The notes under the pieces: model-generated
Databases searched by the model: none
Told to the model about the DNA's origin: nothing
Seen by the model: the letters and a program-made list of their open reading frames with translations, nothing else
Assembly: GCA_017989935.1 (NCBI GenBank)
Contig: JAGNOY010000123.1
Coordinates: forward strand, 1 to 6,544
DNA length: 6,544 nt
Direction of reading: 5' to 3'
Source of the DNA: Chitinophagaceae bacterium
GTDB lineage: Bacteria > Bacteroidota > Bacteroidia > Chitinophagales > Chitinophagaceae
Program-made: the position numbers and the translations under genes
Part shown: one piece after another, positions 1 to 6,368 of the stretch
Layout of the letters: the number at the start of each line of letters is the position of its first letter
Position numbering within the stretch: position 1 is the stretch's first letter

Positions 1-20
1 AAGTAGAGGCATGCTGGGGG

Positions 21-51
21 CAAAAAAAAACTACCTCCATAAGAGATAGTT
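21..51 (-). terminator. Intrinsic terminator of sahH
   Basis: Read on the minus strand, a 9-bp stem (AACTATCTC pairing with GAGGTAGTT, one G-U wobble) closes a 5-nt loop and is followed at once by a run of nine T. The arms lie at 43-51 and 29-37 and the T-run at 22-30. It begins 23 bases after the sahH stop codon and has the classic form of a Rho-independent terminator, so sahH transcription probably ends here. On the plus strand the hairpin lacks a T-run, so it is one-directional. Confidence 0.87.
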
Positions 52-74
52 TATTCAGTAGTGAATACTTATGT

Positions 75-1391
75 TTAGTATCTGTACATTTCTGATTTGT
101 ATGGTCCTTCTTTAGGAATGCCTAAATAAGCACTTTGCTCAGAAGTTAATTCGTCTAACACCACACCAATTTTTGCTAAGTGTAAGCGAGCTACTTTCTC
201 ATCTAAATGCTTTGGTAATACATACACTTTGTTTTCGTAGTTGGTACTATTTGTCCAAAGTTCAATTTGGGCAAGTGTTTGGTTGGTGAATGAGTTACTC
301 ATTACAAAAGAAGGGTGACCAGTGGCGCAACCTAAGTTTACCAAACGACCTTCAGCTAATACAATAATATCCTTGCCTTCGATGGTATATAAATCAACCT
401 GAGGTTTGATGGTATTTTTTGTATTGCCGTAATTGCTATTCAACCAAGCCATATCAATTTCAATATCAAAATGTCCGATATTGCAAACAATAGCTTTGTC
501 TTTCATGCTGCGGAAATGAGCTTCAGTAATCAAATCACGACATCCACTTGCAGTCACAATAATATCAGCTTCTTTAACAGCATCAATCATTTTCTTTACT
601 TCAAAACCATCCATCGCAGCTTGTAAAGCACAAATTGGATCAATTTCAGTCACGATTACTCTTGCACCTGCACCACGTAAAGACAACGCACTTCCTTTAC
701 CCACATCACCATAACCACCTACAACAGCAACTTTACCAGCCATCATCACATCAGTTGCACGACGAATTGCATCAACTAAAGATTCCATGCAACCGTATTT
801 ATTATCGAATTTAGATTTAGTAACAGAATCGTTTACATTGATAGCAGGAATAGGTAAAGTTCCTTTTTCCATTCTTTCATATAAACGGTGAACACCTGTA
901 GTTGTTTCTTCACTTAATCCACGTACATGTTGAATTAATTCTGGGTATTTGTCAAAAACAATGTTTGTCAAATCACCGCCATCATCTAAAATCATGTTTA
1001 ACGGACGATCTTGGCTTCCGAAAAACAAAGTTTGCTCGATACACCAATCAGCTTCTTCTTGTGTTTGGCCTTTCCAAGCGTATACACCAATACCTGCAGC
1101 CGCAATTGCCGCAGCCGCTTGATCTTGTGTAGAAAAAATATTGCATGAGCTCCATTTTACTTCAGCACCTAACTCAATTAAGGTTTCGATAAGCACAGCA
1201 GTTTGGATAGTCATGTGAAGACAACCAGCGATTCGCGCACCTTTCAAAGGTTTTTGAGCACCGAATTCAGCTCTAAGTGACATTAGACCTGGCATTTCTG
1301 CTTCGGCCAAGCGAATTTCTTTTCTGCCCCAATCAGCTAATGAGATATCAGCTACTTTGTATGGCATTTGTAAATCAATTGTATTTGACAT
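75..1391 (-). CDS. ahcY: Adenosylhomocysteinase (S-adenosyl-L-homocysteine hydrolase)
   Basis: This cytosolic NAD-dependent enzyme reversibly splits S-adenosylhomocysteine into adenosine and homocysteine, relieving product inhibition of methyltransferases. From the ATG at 1391 the protein is 438 aa. Visible residues include H59 (CLHMT), D137 (DDGGDLT), E162 (SEETTTG), and K192, D196 and C201 (TKSKFDNKYGC). The NAD-binding loop GGYGDVGKG is at 225-233, E249 ends the second Rossmann strand, and H307 lies in NIGHFD. K432 and Y436 near the C-terminus match the residues that reach into the neighbouring subunit's NAD site in the family. The 40-residue insert found before SEETTTG in many bacterial and plant enzymes is absent. 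The usual C-terminal DHYRY reads EMYRY here. A longer frame opens with TTG at 1412, but that TTG is the end of a -7 promoter element, so the ATG at 1391 is preferred. Also called sahH. Confidence 0.97.
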   Translation of the reverse strand: MSNTIDLQMPYKVADISLADWGRKEIRLAEAEMPGLMSLRAEFGAQKPLKGARIAGCLHMTIQTAVLIETLIELGAEVKWSSCNIFSTQDQAAAAIAAAGIGVYAWKGQTQEEADWCIEQTLFFGSQDRPLNMILDDGGDLTNIVFDKYPELIQHVRGLSEETTTGVHRLYERMEKGTLPIPAINVNDSVTKSKFDNKYGCMESLVDAIRRATDVMMAGKVAVVGGYGDVGKGSALSLRGAGARVIVTEIDPICALQAAMDGFEVKKMIDAVKEADIIVTASGCRDLITEAHFRSMKDKAIVCNIGHFDIEIDMAWLNSNYGNTKNTIKPQVDLYTIEGKDIIVLAEGRLVNLGCATGHPSFVMSNSFTNQTLAQIELWTNSTNYENKVYVLPKHLDEKVARLHLAKIGVVLDELTSEQSAYLGIPKEGPYKSEMYRY

Positions 1392-1409
1392 TGTATAAAT
1401 TTTAGAAGG

Positions 1410-1417
1410 CAAATATA
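1410..1417 (-). promoter_or_regulatory. Bacteroidota -7 promoter element of sahH
   Basis: On the minus strand this reads TATATTTG, an exact match to the Bacteroidota primary-sigma -7 consensus TAnnTTTG. It ends 18 bases before the ATG at 1391, implying a short leader of roughly 13 nt. Nineteen bases upstream the expected -33 TTG reads TAG (1437-1439), a one-base mismatch. No SAH or SAM riboswitch could fit in so short a leader. Confidence 0.65.
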
Positions 1418-1438
1418 GGATTGGAAGTATAATATTCT

Positions 1439-1453
1439 ATTATTTTTAATAAT
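1439..1453. promoter_or_regulatory. 15-bp A/T inverted repeat, possible Lrp-family operator
   Basis: The sequence ATTATT-TTT-AATAAT is a perfect dyad with 6-bp arms and a 3-nt centre. It sits in the divergent region between sahH and the Lrp/AsnC gene, overlapping the expected -33 position of the sahH promoter. Lrp/AsnC proteins typically bind A/T-rich dyads of about 13-15 bp and often regulate themselves and a divergent neighbour. That this is the binding site is inference: in AT-rich intergenic DNA such a dyad could arise by chance. Confidence 0.35.
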
Positions 1454-1479
1454 TAAAGGAAATATGCAATTTTTATTAC

Positions 1480-1487
1480 TAATTTTC
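1480..1487 (+). promoter_or_regulatory. Possible -7 element of the Lrp/AsnC gene
   Basis: TAATTTTC matches TAnnTTTG at all fixed positions but the last. It lies 18 bases before the ATG at 1506, the same spacing as the sahH -7 element to its ATG. No -33 TTG is visible at the right distance. If it is used, transcription starts downstream of the ATG at 1464, which would rule out the longer reading frame. Confidence 0.35.
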
Positions 1488-1505
1488 AGCATATTTACTA
1501 ATAAT

Positions 1506-2006
1506 ATGAAATCAAAAACAGTTCAAACAGAAAAAAATACGGAAACAGTATATAAGATCGACGAGAAAGATAAAGCCATCTTAAACATACTACAACAAAA
1601 TGCTAAGGCAACCGTAACCGAAATTGCCCAAAAAATTCATTTAAGTACCTCGCCTACCTTCGATCGAATCAAGCGTTTAGAGGTGAATGGTATTATAAAG
1701 CAATATGTGACTTTGGTAGATCATTCAAAAGTGAATAGAGGCTTGATGGTAATTTGTTATGTATCCTTGAAAGAGCATAATAAAAATGCTGGCACAAAGT
1801 TTATCCAATCAATACTTGCTATGCCAGAGGTTTTAGAATGTTATAGTATTAGCGGAGAATTTGATTTCATGTTGAAGGTGGTAGGCGAAAATATGGAACG
1901 CTATTATGATTTCCATGTGAACAAATTAAGTCAAGCTGAAAATGTAGGTCATATTCAAAGCGTATTTGTGATGGGTAAGATAAAGGAAAGCTTGGTGCAG
2001 GTTTAG
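1506..2006 (+). CDS. Lrp/AsnC-family transcriptional regulator
   Basis: A DNA-binding regulator of 166 aa from the ATG at 1506. Residues ~18-72 form the AsnC-type winged helix-turn-helix (starting IDEKDKAILNILQQNA), with the recognition helix around 46-58 (LSTSPTFDRIKRLE) and the wing ending near VTLVD. Residues ~79-160 form the RAM effector-binding and oligomerisation domain, including the loop SGEFDFML at 116-123, where most family members have a TGxxD-type motif. Family members bind amino acids or related small molecules and assemble as dimers to octamers or larger. The target and ligand here cannot be read from sequence. It is divergent from sahH, so control of sahH or of itself is plausible but unproven. 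A frame-extending ATG at 1464 would add MQFLLLIFSIFTNN, an atypical hydrophobic leader, although AAAGGA precedes it. I prefer 1506, which gives a more usual family length. Confidence 0.9.
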   Translation: MKSKTVQTEKNTETVYKIDEKDKAILNILQQNAKATVTEIAQKIHLSTSPTFDRIKRLEVNGIIKQYVTLVDHSKVNRGLMVICYVSLKEHNKNAGTKFIQSILAMPEVLECYSISGEFDFMLKVVGENMERYYDFHVNKLSQAENVGHIQSVFVMGKIKESLVQV

Positions 2007-2041
2007 AGCGAGCGTAGAATTATTGTTTGAAATTTCTTATC

Positions 2042-3958
2042 CTATTTCTTAAAAGTGTTGACTGATTGTCTGTTTTGAATCAAGCCATTGATTAGCCATT
2101 GATTATATGCCAAATAATAAGGGAGTATTTGTTGTTTGATAGAATCATTCCCCATGATATTTTGATGCATTAGACTATCTTGTTGCCGTTGAAACACCCC
2201 CTGAATTGTTGTATCATTGGAAGTCAAGATGAATTGATCTTGTATAAATTGCTGATAGCCTGTCATTCTTGTAGCTGCAAAAGGTTTTTGAAGGCTATCA
2301 TAGGCGCTTTTTCCTAATGAGAAGAAGGTATATGGATATTTCAGGTAATCTAAGATGGTCGGCATCAAATCAATTTGCTGGAAAACCTTAGAATTAGTTC
2401 CTAGTAGAGATTTGTCTGTTGGATGATAAAATATCACTGGAATGGCGTACAAACCAATACCTTGGTTGTAATAGTTTAAAGAATCTTGGCAGGCTAAAAA
2501 ATTATGGTCAGCAGTGATAACGAATAAAGTATTTTTAAACCAAGCTTGTTTGGAAACTGTTTCGAAAAAACGTTTCAGTGCCATATCACTGTATGAAATG
2601 CCTCGTTGAATTCCTTTTAATTGGGCAAAAGGTTCATTTTTGTATTGAGTTGGTATAGCGAAAGGCTCATGTGAACTCAAGGTGAAAACTGTTGAAAAGA
2701 AGGGTTGCTTTTGGGCGGTCAGCTTTTGAGCTACAAATTGCAAGAATGGTTCATCCCAAATACCCCAGGTACCATCATAGTCTTTATCGTTGGCATATTC
2801 GGTTCTTCCATAATAAGATTGAAACCCTGCGTTTTTACAGAAAACATCAAAACTCATGGTGCCATTGGTTCCACCATGAAAAAATGAAGTGGTAAAACCT
2901 TGGTCTTTCAATAAACCCGGTAATGCATCAATTTGATTGCCTGCATATGGAGAAGTCGCAAAAGGTTCGTTACCGAAATTTGGGATACTTGCTACACAAG
3001 CCGGAATGCCATCTGCAGATCTATAGGCATTTGCATAGGCATTATCGAACACAAGACTTTGCATCATTAAACTATCAAGGAAAGGTGTAAAGGATTTCCG
3101 TCCGCCTAAGGCAGTATAAGATTTCCCAAAGCTTTCTAAGAGTATCATGACAACATTGCAGTTTTTGGTTTTTAAACCTTTGCCGTAATTTTTGAATGGA
3201 TTGAGATAAGCGAATAATTCTGCCTCGGGCATACTTTTAATTTCCTTGAGTTTGTCTTCTTGCAAAGTATGCATAATGCTAAAAGGTGTATTTAAAACAA
3301 TAGGAGCTTCATCATGATTGGCAACAAGCAATACACTATTATTTTGAATTGGCTTTAATTGAATTCCTCCCCGGATCGCGAGAATAGAGACAGTAGAAAA
3401 AACAAGAAATAATATAATATTTATTACGCTAAAAGATTGATTTTCAATTATTTTTAACTTTTTATTAATCTTTTTATTTAAATAAATAAAAAAGCCGATT
3501 ATGCTTAAAATAGCCAAACTTACATACCAAAACTTTGATAAATATGAGGGAAGCAAATCAATAAAATCAGACTTATTACCTATTAGATGAAACACTTCGG
3601 CGGTCATCCTTTTTCTTACAAAAGGAAAATAACCAATATCAGACAAATCAAAAATAAAGGCAAGTGAGTTGCTAAGGATGTAAATAAAACTTAACCCCTT
3701 CTGGTAGACAGTATGGCATACGAAGGAAAATGGTAATAGGCTGAGTATAATAAAAATAAGATTGATGGTACAGATAGCCGACCAATCGAAACGCCAACCA
3801 AACACAAATAATTGTAAAGTTTTGGACAGACTCAGTTCAGAAAAATAGGACGCATTCAAAGCAACAAAGAGCATTTTGTTTACTTGAAAAAATAGAAATA
3901 CGATTAAGAGTTGTAAACTTAGTTTTTCAAGTCTTTGAAATTTTTGAGGTAATATCAT
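2042..3958 (-). CDS. LtaS-like membrane phosphotransferase (sulfatase-fold, LTA synthase family)
   Basis: An inner-membrane enzyme of 638 aa. Five hydrophobic segments (about 14-36, 60-80, 88-108, 139-160 and 176-195) precede a sulfatase-type catalytic domain (about 265-550) expected in the periplasm. Family landmarks are E275 (ILLESFGKS, metal ligand), S314 in YRSADGIPA (the nucleophile position, Thr in Gram-positive LtaS), H361 (HGGTNGTMSFD), W398 and D402 (DGTWGIWDEP), H430 (LSSHEPF), and D484-H485 (ITADHN, metal ligands). Family members transfer phosphoglycerol or phosphoethanolamine from phospholipids to envelope polymers or glycans, using a divalent metal. The acceptor in this Gram-negative lineage is unknown, and teichoic acid itself is not expected. 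The gene lies downstream of lpdA with a terminator hairpin directly before its ATG, and converges on the Lrp gene with a 35-bp gap lacking any clear terminator. Membership of the fold is near certain; the exact substrate is not. Confidence 0.9.
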   Translation of the reverse strand: MILPQKFQRLEKLSLQLLIVFLFFQVNKMLFVALNASYFSELSLSKTLQLFVFGWRFDWSAICTINLIFIILSLLPFSFVCHTVYQKGLSFIYILSNSLAFIFDLSDIGYFPFVRKRMTAEVFHLIGNKSDFIDLLPSYLSKFWYVSLAILSIIGFFIYLNKKINKKLKIIENQSFSVINIILFLVFSTVSILAIRGGIQLKPIQNNSVLLVANHDEAPIVLNTPFSIMHTLQEDKLKEIKSMPEAELFAYLNPFKNYGKGLKTKNCNVVMILLESFGKSYTALGGRKSFTPFLDSLMMQSLVFDNAYANAYRSADGIPACVASIPNFGNEPFATSPYAGNQIDALPGLLKDQGFTTSFFHGGTNGTMSFDVFCKNAGFQSYYGRTEYANDKDYDGTWGIWDEPFLQFVAQKLTAQKQPFFSTVFTLSSHEPFAIPTQYKNEPFAQLKGIQRGISYSDMALKRFFETVSKQAWFKNTLFVITADHNFLACQDSLNYYNQGIGLYAIPVIFYHPTDKSLLGTNSKVFQQIDLMPTILDYLKYPYTFFSLGKSAYDSLQKPFAATRMTGYQQFIQDQFILTSNDTTIQGVFQRQQDSLMHQNIMGNDSIKQQILPYYLAYNQWLINGLIQNRQSVNTFKK

Positions 3959-3982
3959 AAAAAAACTCCCTATGAAGGGAGT
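3959..3982 (-). terminator. Intrinsic terminator after lpdA, abutting the next start codon
   Basis: On the minus strand ACTCCCT and AGGGAGT form a 7-bp stem around a TCAT loop (arms 3976-3982 and 3965-3971), followed by a T-run that ends at the ATG of the LtaS-like gene at 3958. It is 55 bases beyond the lpdA stop codon. As a terminator it would end lpdA transcripts. Because it touches the downstream start codon, it must also lie in the leader of any transcript that begins upstream of it, so attenuation is possible. Confidence 0.75.
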
Positions 3983-3999
3983 CGCGAATTTAAGTTGGA

Positions 4000-4007
4000 A
4001 AAAGATA
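4000..4007 (-). promoter_or_regulatory. Weak candidate -7 element for the LtaS-like gene
   Basis: On the minus strand this reads TATCTTTT, matching TAnnTTTG except for the last base, in the gap between the lpdA stop codon and the terminator hairpin. No -33 TTG is seen. If it is a real promoter, the leader of the LtaS-like mRNA would be about 37 nt and would contain the hairpin at 3965-3982. In AT-rich DNA a one-mismatch hit is weak evidence. Confidence 0.25.
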
Positions 4008-4036
4008 CTTTAAACCTTAGAAAGGCTAATAGTTTT

Positions 4037-5443
4037 TTAAATATCTGTGGCTTCGCCGTATGCCATTGCTGTAGCTTCCTTCACAGCTTCACTTAAAGTT
4101 GGATGTGGATGAATAGAATTCAATACCTCTTTATAAGTTGTTTCTAATTTTCGTCCTAGAACAGTTTCTGCAATCATATCAGTTACGTTCATTCCAATCA
4201 TATGTGTACCAAGCCATTCTCCGTATTTAGCATCATAAATTACCTTGACAAAGCCTTCGGTGTTTCCTGCTGCTGCGGCTTTTCCACTAGCCACAAAAGG
4301 AAATTTCCCAATCTTTAGTTCATAACCAGCTTCTTTGGCTGCCTTTTCTGTCATACCTACACTTGCTACTTCTGGACTACAATAGGTGCATCCAGGTACA
4401 TTGCCATAATCGATAGGTTCTGGTTTATGAGTAGATTTCTTTTCCATATAAGCAATATTTTCAGCACAAACGATAGCTTCTTTACTTGCCACGTGTGCTA
4501 GGGCTTGTCCAGGTGAAACATCCCCGATAGAATAGATACCCGGAATATTTGTTTGACCAAAGGCATCTACAACTATTTTGCCTTTCTCAGTGATAACACC
4601 TGCTTGCTCTAAACCAATATTTTCGATGTTCGCTATAATGCCTACGGCACTTAAAACGATATCTGCTTCAAGTGTCACTTCTCCTGTCGCTGTTTTTACT
4701 GTTGCTTTTACGCCTTGTCCACTGGTATCTACTTTTTCTACTGAGGCATTTGTCATTACCTCAATGCCTTGCTTTTTAAAGCTTTTAGCTAATTCTTTTG
4801 ATACATCTTCATCTTCAACAGGTACAATATGTGGCAAAAATTCTACGATTGTTACTTTAGTTCCGATGCTATTATAGAAATACGCAAATTCAACACCAAT
4901 GGCACCGCTTCCTACGACGATCATAGATTTAGGTTGAGTAGGCAATACCATGGCTTCGCGATATCCGATTACTTTCTTTCCGTCTATTGGCAAGTTAGGC
5001 AAAGCTCTTGCTCTTGCGCCTGTTGCGATAATGATGTGTTTAGCGTCATAAGTGGTATTTTTCCCGTCAGTAGAAGTTACATCAACTTGACCTTTTGCCT
5101 TTATTTTGCCGTAACCCATGATCACATCAATCTTATTCTTTTTCATGAGAAATTGAACGCCTTTACTCATTTTATCAGCCACTCCTCTACTTCGTTGAAT
5201 CATGCTATTAAAATCAGCTTTTGGGTTCTCGATTTGAACACCGTAATCGGAAGCATGTTTGGCATATTCGAATACTTGAGCAGATTTCAATAATGCTTTA
5301 GTTGGTATACAACCCCAATTTAGGCATACTCCACCTAAGCTTTCTTTCTCAATGACAGCAGTTTTAAAACCTAATTGAGAAGCTCTAATTGCAGCCACAT
5401 ATCCACCGGGACCAGCTCCGATCACAATAACATCATAATTCAT
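4037..5443 (-). CDS. lpdA: Dihydrolipoyl dehydrogenase (E3 subunit of 2-oxoacid dehydrogenase complexes)
   Basis: A 468-aa cytosolic FAD-dependent homodimeric enzyme that reoxidises dihydrolipoyl groups on E2 subunits of the pyruvate and 2-oxoglutarate dehydrogenase complexes and on glycine-cleavage H protein, passing electrons to NAD+. The N-terminal FAD motif GAGPGG is at 9-14. The redox disulfide is C40 and C45 in GGVCLNWGCIPTK. The NAD-binding motif GSGAIG is at 178-183, the second FAD contact SIGDV is around 305-309, and the C-terminal dimerisation domain carries the catalytic pair H447 and E452 in HPHPTLSE. Length and start match the family closely. A second CxxC pair (C352, C355 in PGCTYCSPEVASVG) lies at the start of the dimer interface domain. 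No E1 or E2 gene is adjacent, so this copy may be shared between complexes. The gene has its own promoter-like element and terminator. Confidence 0.97.
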   Translation of the reverse strand: MNYDVIVIGAGPGGYVAAIRASQLGFKTAVIEKESLGGVCLNWGCIPTKALLKSAQVFEYAKHASDYGVQIENPKADFNSMIQRSRGVADKMSKGVQFLMKKNKIDVIMGYGKIKAKGQVDVTSTDGKNTTYDAKHIIIATGARARALPNLPIDGKKVIGYREAMVLPTQPKSMIVVGSGAIGVEFAYFYNSIGTKVTIVEFLPHIVPVEDEDVSKELAKSFKKQGIEVMTNASVEKVDTSGQGVKATVKTATGEVTLEADIVLSAVGIIANIENIGLEQAGVITEKGKIVVDAFGQTNIPGIYSIGDVSPGQALAHVASKEAIVCAENIAYMEKKSTHKPEPIDYGNVPGCTYCSPEVASVGMTEKAAKEAGYELKIGKFPFVASGKAAAAGNTEGFVKVIYDAKYGEWLGTHMIGMNVTDMIAETVLGRKLETTYKEVLNSIHPHPTLSEAVKEATAMAYGEATDI

Positions 5444-5478
5444 AGAAAATAAATTTAAGTAATTTAAAAAATGTTGGG

Positions 5479-5486
5479 CAAAAGTA
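5479..5486 (-). promoter_or_regulatory. Bacteroidota -7 promoter element of lpdA
   Basis: On the minus strand this reads TACTTTTG, an exact match to TAnnTTTG, 35 bases before the lpdA ATG and predicting a leader of about 30 nt. No good -33 TTG is seen 19 bases upstream. The six bases GTAAGT at 5484-5489, overlapping this element, recur inverted as ACTTAC at 5513-5518, so a small inverted repeat with a 23-nt spacer flanks the core promoter. Confidence 0.55.
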
Positions 5487-5524
5487 AGTTAAATGTCCTT
5501 AAAACTGAAATGACTTACATTTTC

Positions 5525-6217
5525 TTACATCTTGAAAAACTTTTTTAAGATTTTATCAAATTTCTCTGCACCACTAAAAAAATACTCACGTTCGTCTTTA
5601 TTGAAAATGCTACCCTTTTGCCTTAATGCAATGTTTGTAAACCTGAGTTTTCCGGGTAATAATTTGAAATTATCATCATATAAAACAATTCCATAGTCTC
5701 TAGAATTTGCATATTCGGGTTCTTCAAGAGGTGATTCATCGGCTTGATTTGCTGACTTAGAACCAGCTTTTACTTCTTTATAATTTGTATTCGGCGGATA
5801 ATTTACTTCAGCAATGAAATAATTCCCGAAAGATTGAGCTTCGATTTTTTTAGGGCTAGATAAATGTTCAATATCATAAAAAGTTACATTATCCCAATCC
5901 TTTTTAAGCACGGCATCTAATTGATTTTCATAAAAGAAATAAACAGGGCAAAAAGCAAATGACACTGAAAAATCTTTGATGATAGAGGTATTGATTTCTT
6001 TGTCGGCTTGCTTAACCAATAAAACATCTTTTTTTAAGCCTCTTCTTTCGAGGCCTTCTATTTTATTTGTCGACAAATGCAGCATAAATAAGATCACATT
6101 TGGCTTATAAATATCGCTTTCTGATTTAATTACTGATGATTGAGTAAAGCCTAATGATGATTGAATCAATAGAAATACAGTGGCGGTGAAATAGCTCAAG
6201 AATTTATTTATAGTCAT
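5525..6217 (-). CDS. Uncharacterised secreted protein with signal peptide
   Basis: I do not recognise a named function. From the ATG at 6217 the product is 230 aa. Residues 1-26 look like a signal peptide: a short polar start with one Lys, a hydrophobic core around 7-22 (SYFTATVFLLIQ), then LGFTQ and a possible cleavage site before SSV. No lipobox Cys is seen, so a periplasmic or exported soluble protein is likely. The mature part has a Lys-rich region (50-83), the aromatic patch FCPVYFFYENQ at 89-99 with the only Cys (C90), a strand-like NYFIAEVNYPPN at 132-143, an acidic low-complexity stretch (150-172) and a basic aromatic C-terminus. Similar hypothetical proteins seem familiar from Chitinophagaceae, but I cannot verify that. 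A longer frame opens at a TTG at 6343, but it reads across a good promoter, so it is rejected. The gene is upstream of lpdA on the same strand, which has its own promoter 35 bases further on. Confidence 0.8.
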   Translation of the reverse strand: MTINKFLSYFTATVFLLIQSSLGFTQSSVIKSESDIYKPNVILFMLHLSTNKIEGLERRGLKKDVLLVKQADKEINTSIIKDFSVSFAFCPVYFFYENQLDAVLKKDWDNVTFYDIEHLSSPKKIEAQSFGNYFIAEVNYPPNTNYKEVKAGSKSANQADESPLEEPEYANSRDYGIVLYDDNFKLLPGKLRFTNIALRQKGSIFNKDEREYFFSGAEKFDKILKKFFKM

Positions 6218-6259
6218 AAGAAAAAGTGTAGGTTTTACAATCAAGAACCAATAGCTATT

Positions 6260-6290
6260 CAAATATACCAAAATAAATAGTGCCTGCCAT
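6260..6290 (-). promoter_or_regulatory. Bacteroidota promoter of the secreted-protein gene
   Basis: The minus strand carries TATATTTG (6260-6267), an exact -7 match. Nineteen bases upstream is TGG at 6287-6289, one mismatch from the -33 consensus TTG. It lies 42 bases before the ATG at 6217 and inside the upstream extension of the reading frame, which argues that translation begins at 6217. The leader would be about 36 nt with no Shine-Dalgarno sequence. Confidence 0.6.
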
Positions 6291-6356
6291 TTTTTGAGAT
6301 GATTGGTTAAAATTACAAGGCAATTTATGCGAGAATAATACAACTTAAAGTCATGT

Positions 6357-6364
6357 TCATTTTG
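6357..6364 (+). promoter_or_regulatory. Candidate -7 element of the 6S-like RNA
   Basis: TCATTTTG matches TAnnTTTG except at the second base. It places the transcription start at about 6369, immediately before the closing stem of the structured RNA (GCGGCA at 6372). No -33 TTG is present 19 bases upstream. The agreement between predicted start and RNA fold is the main support. Confidence 0.4.
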
Positions 6365-6368
6365 TTGT

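Noticed and set aside
1392..1409. SAH or SAM riboswitch in front of sahH
   Set aside because: The promoter element leaves a leader of only about 13 nt, too short for any aptamer, and no such fold was seen between the gene and the Lrp gene.
2007..2041. Bidirectional terminator between the convergent Lrp and LtaS-like genes
   Set aside because: No hairpin with a T-run is visible on either strand in this 35-base gap; only the short self-complementary GAAATTTC occurs, which is too weak.
4829..5293. A 154-codon open frame on the plus strand opposite lpdA
   Set aside because: It lies wholly antisense to a gene whose protein is strongly conserved, its translation has no recognisable domain, and nothing suggests a plus-strand promoter. 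The other antisense frames inside sahH, the LtaS-like gene and lpdA are rejected for the same reason.
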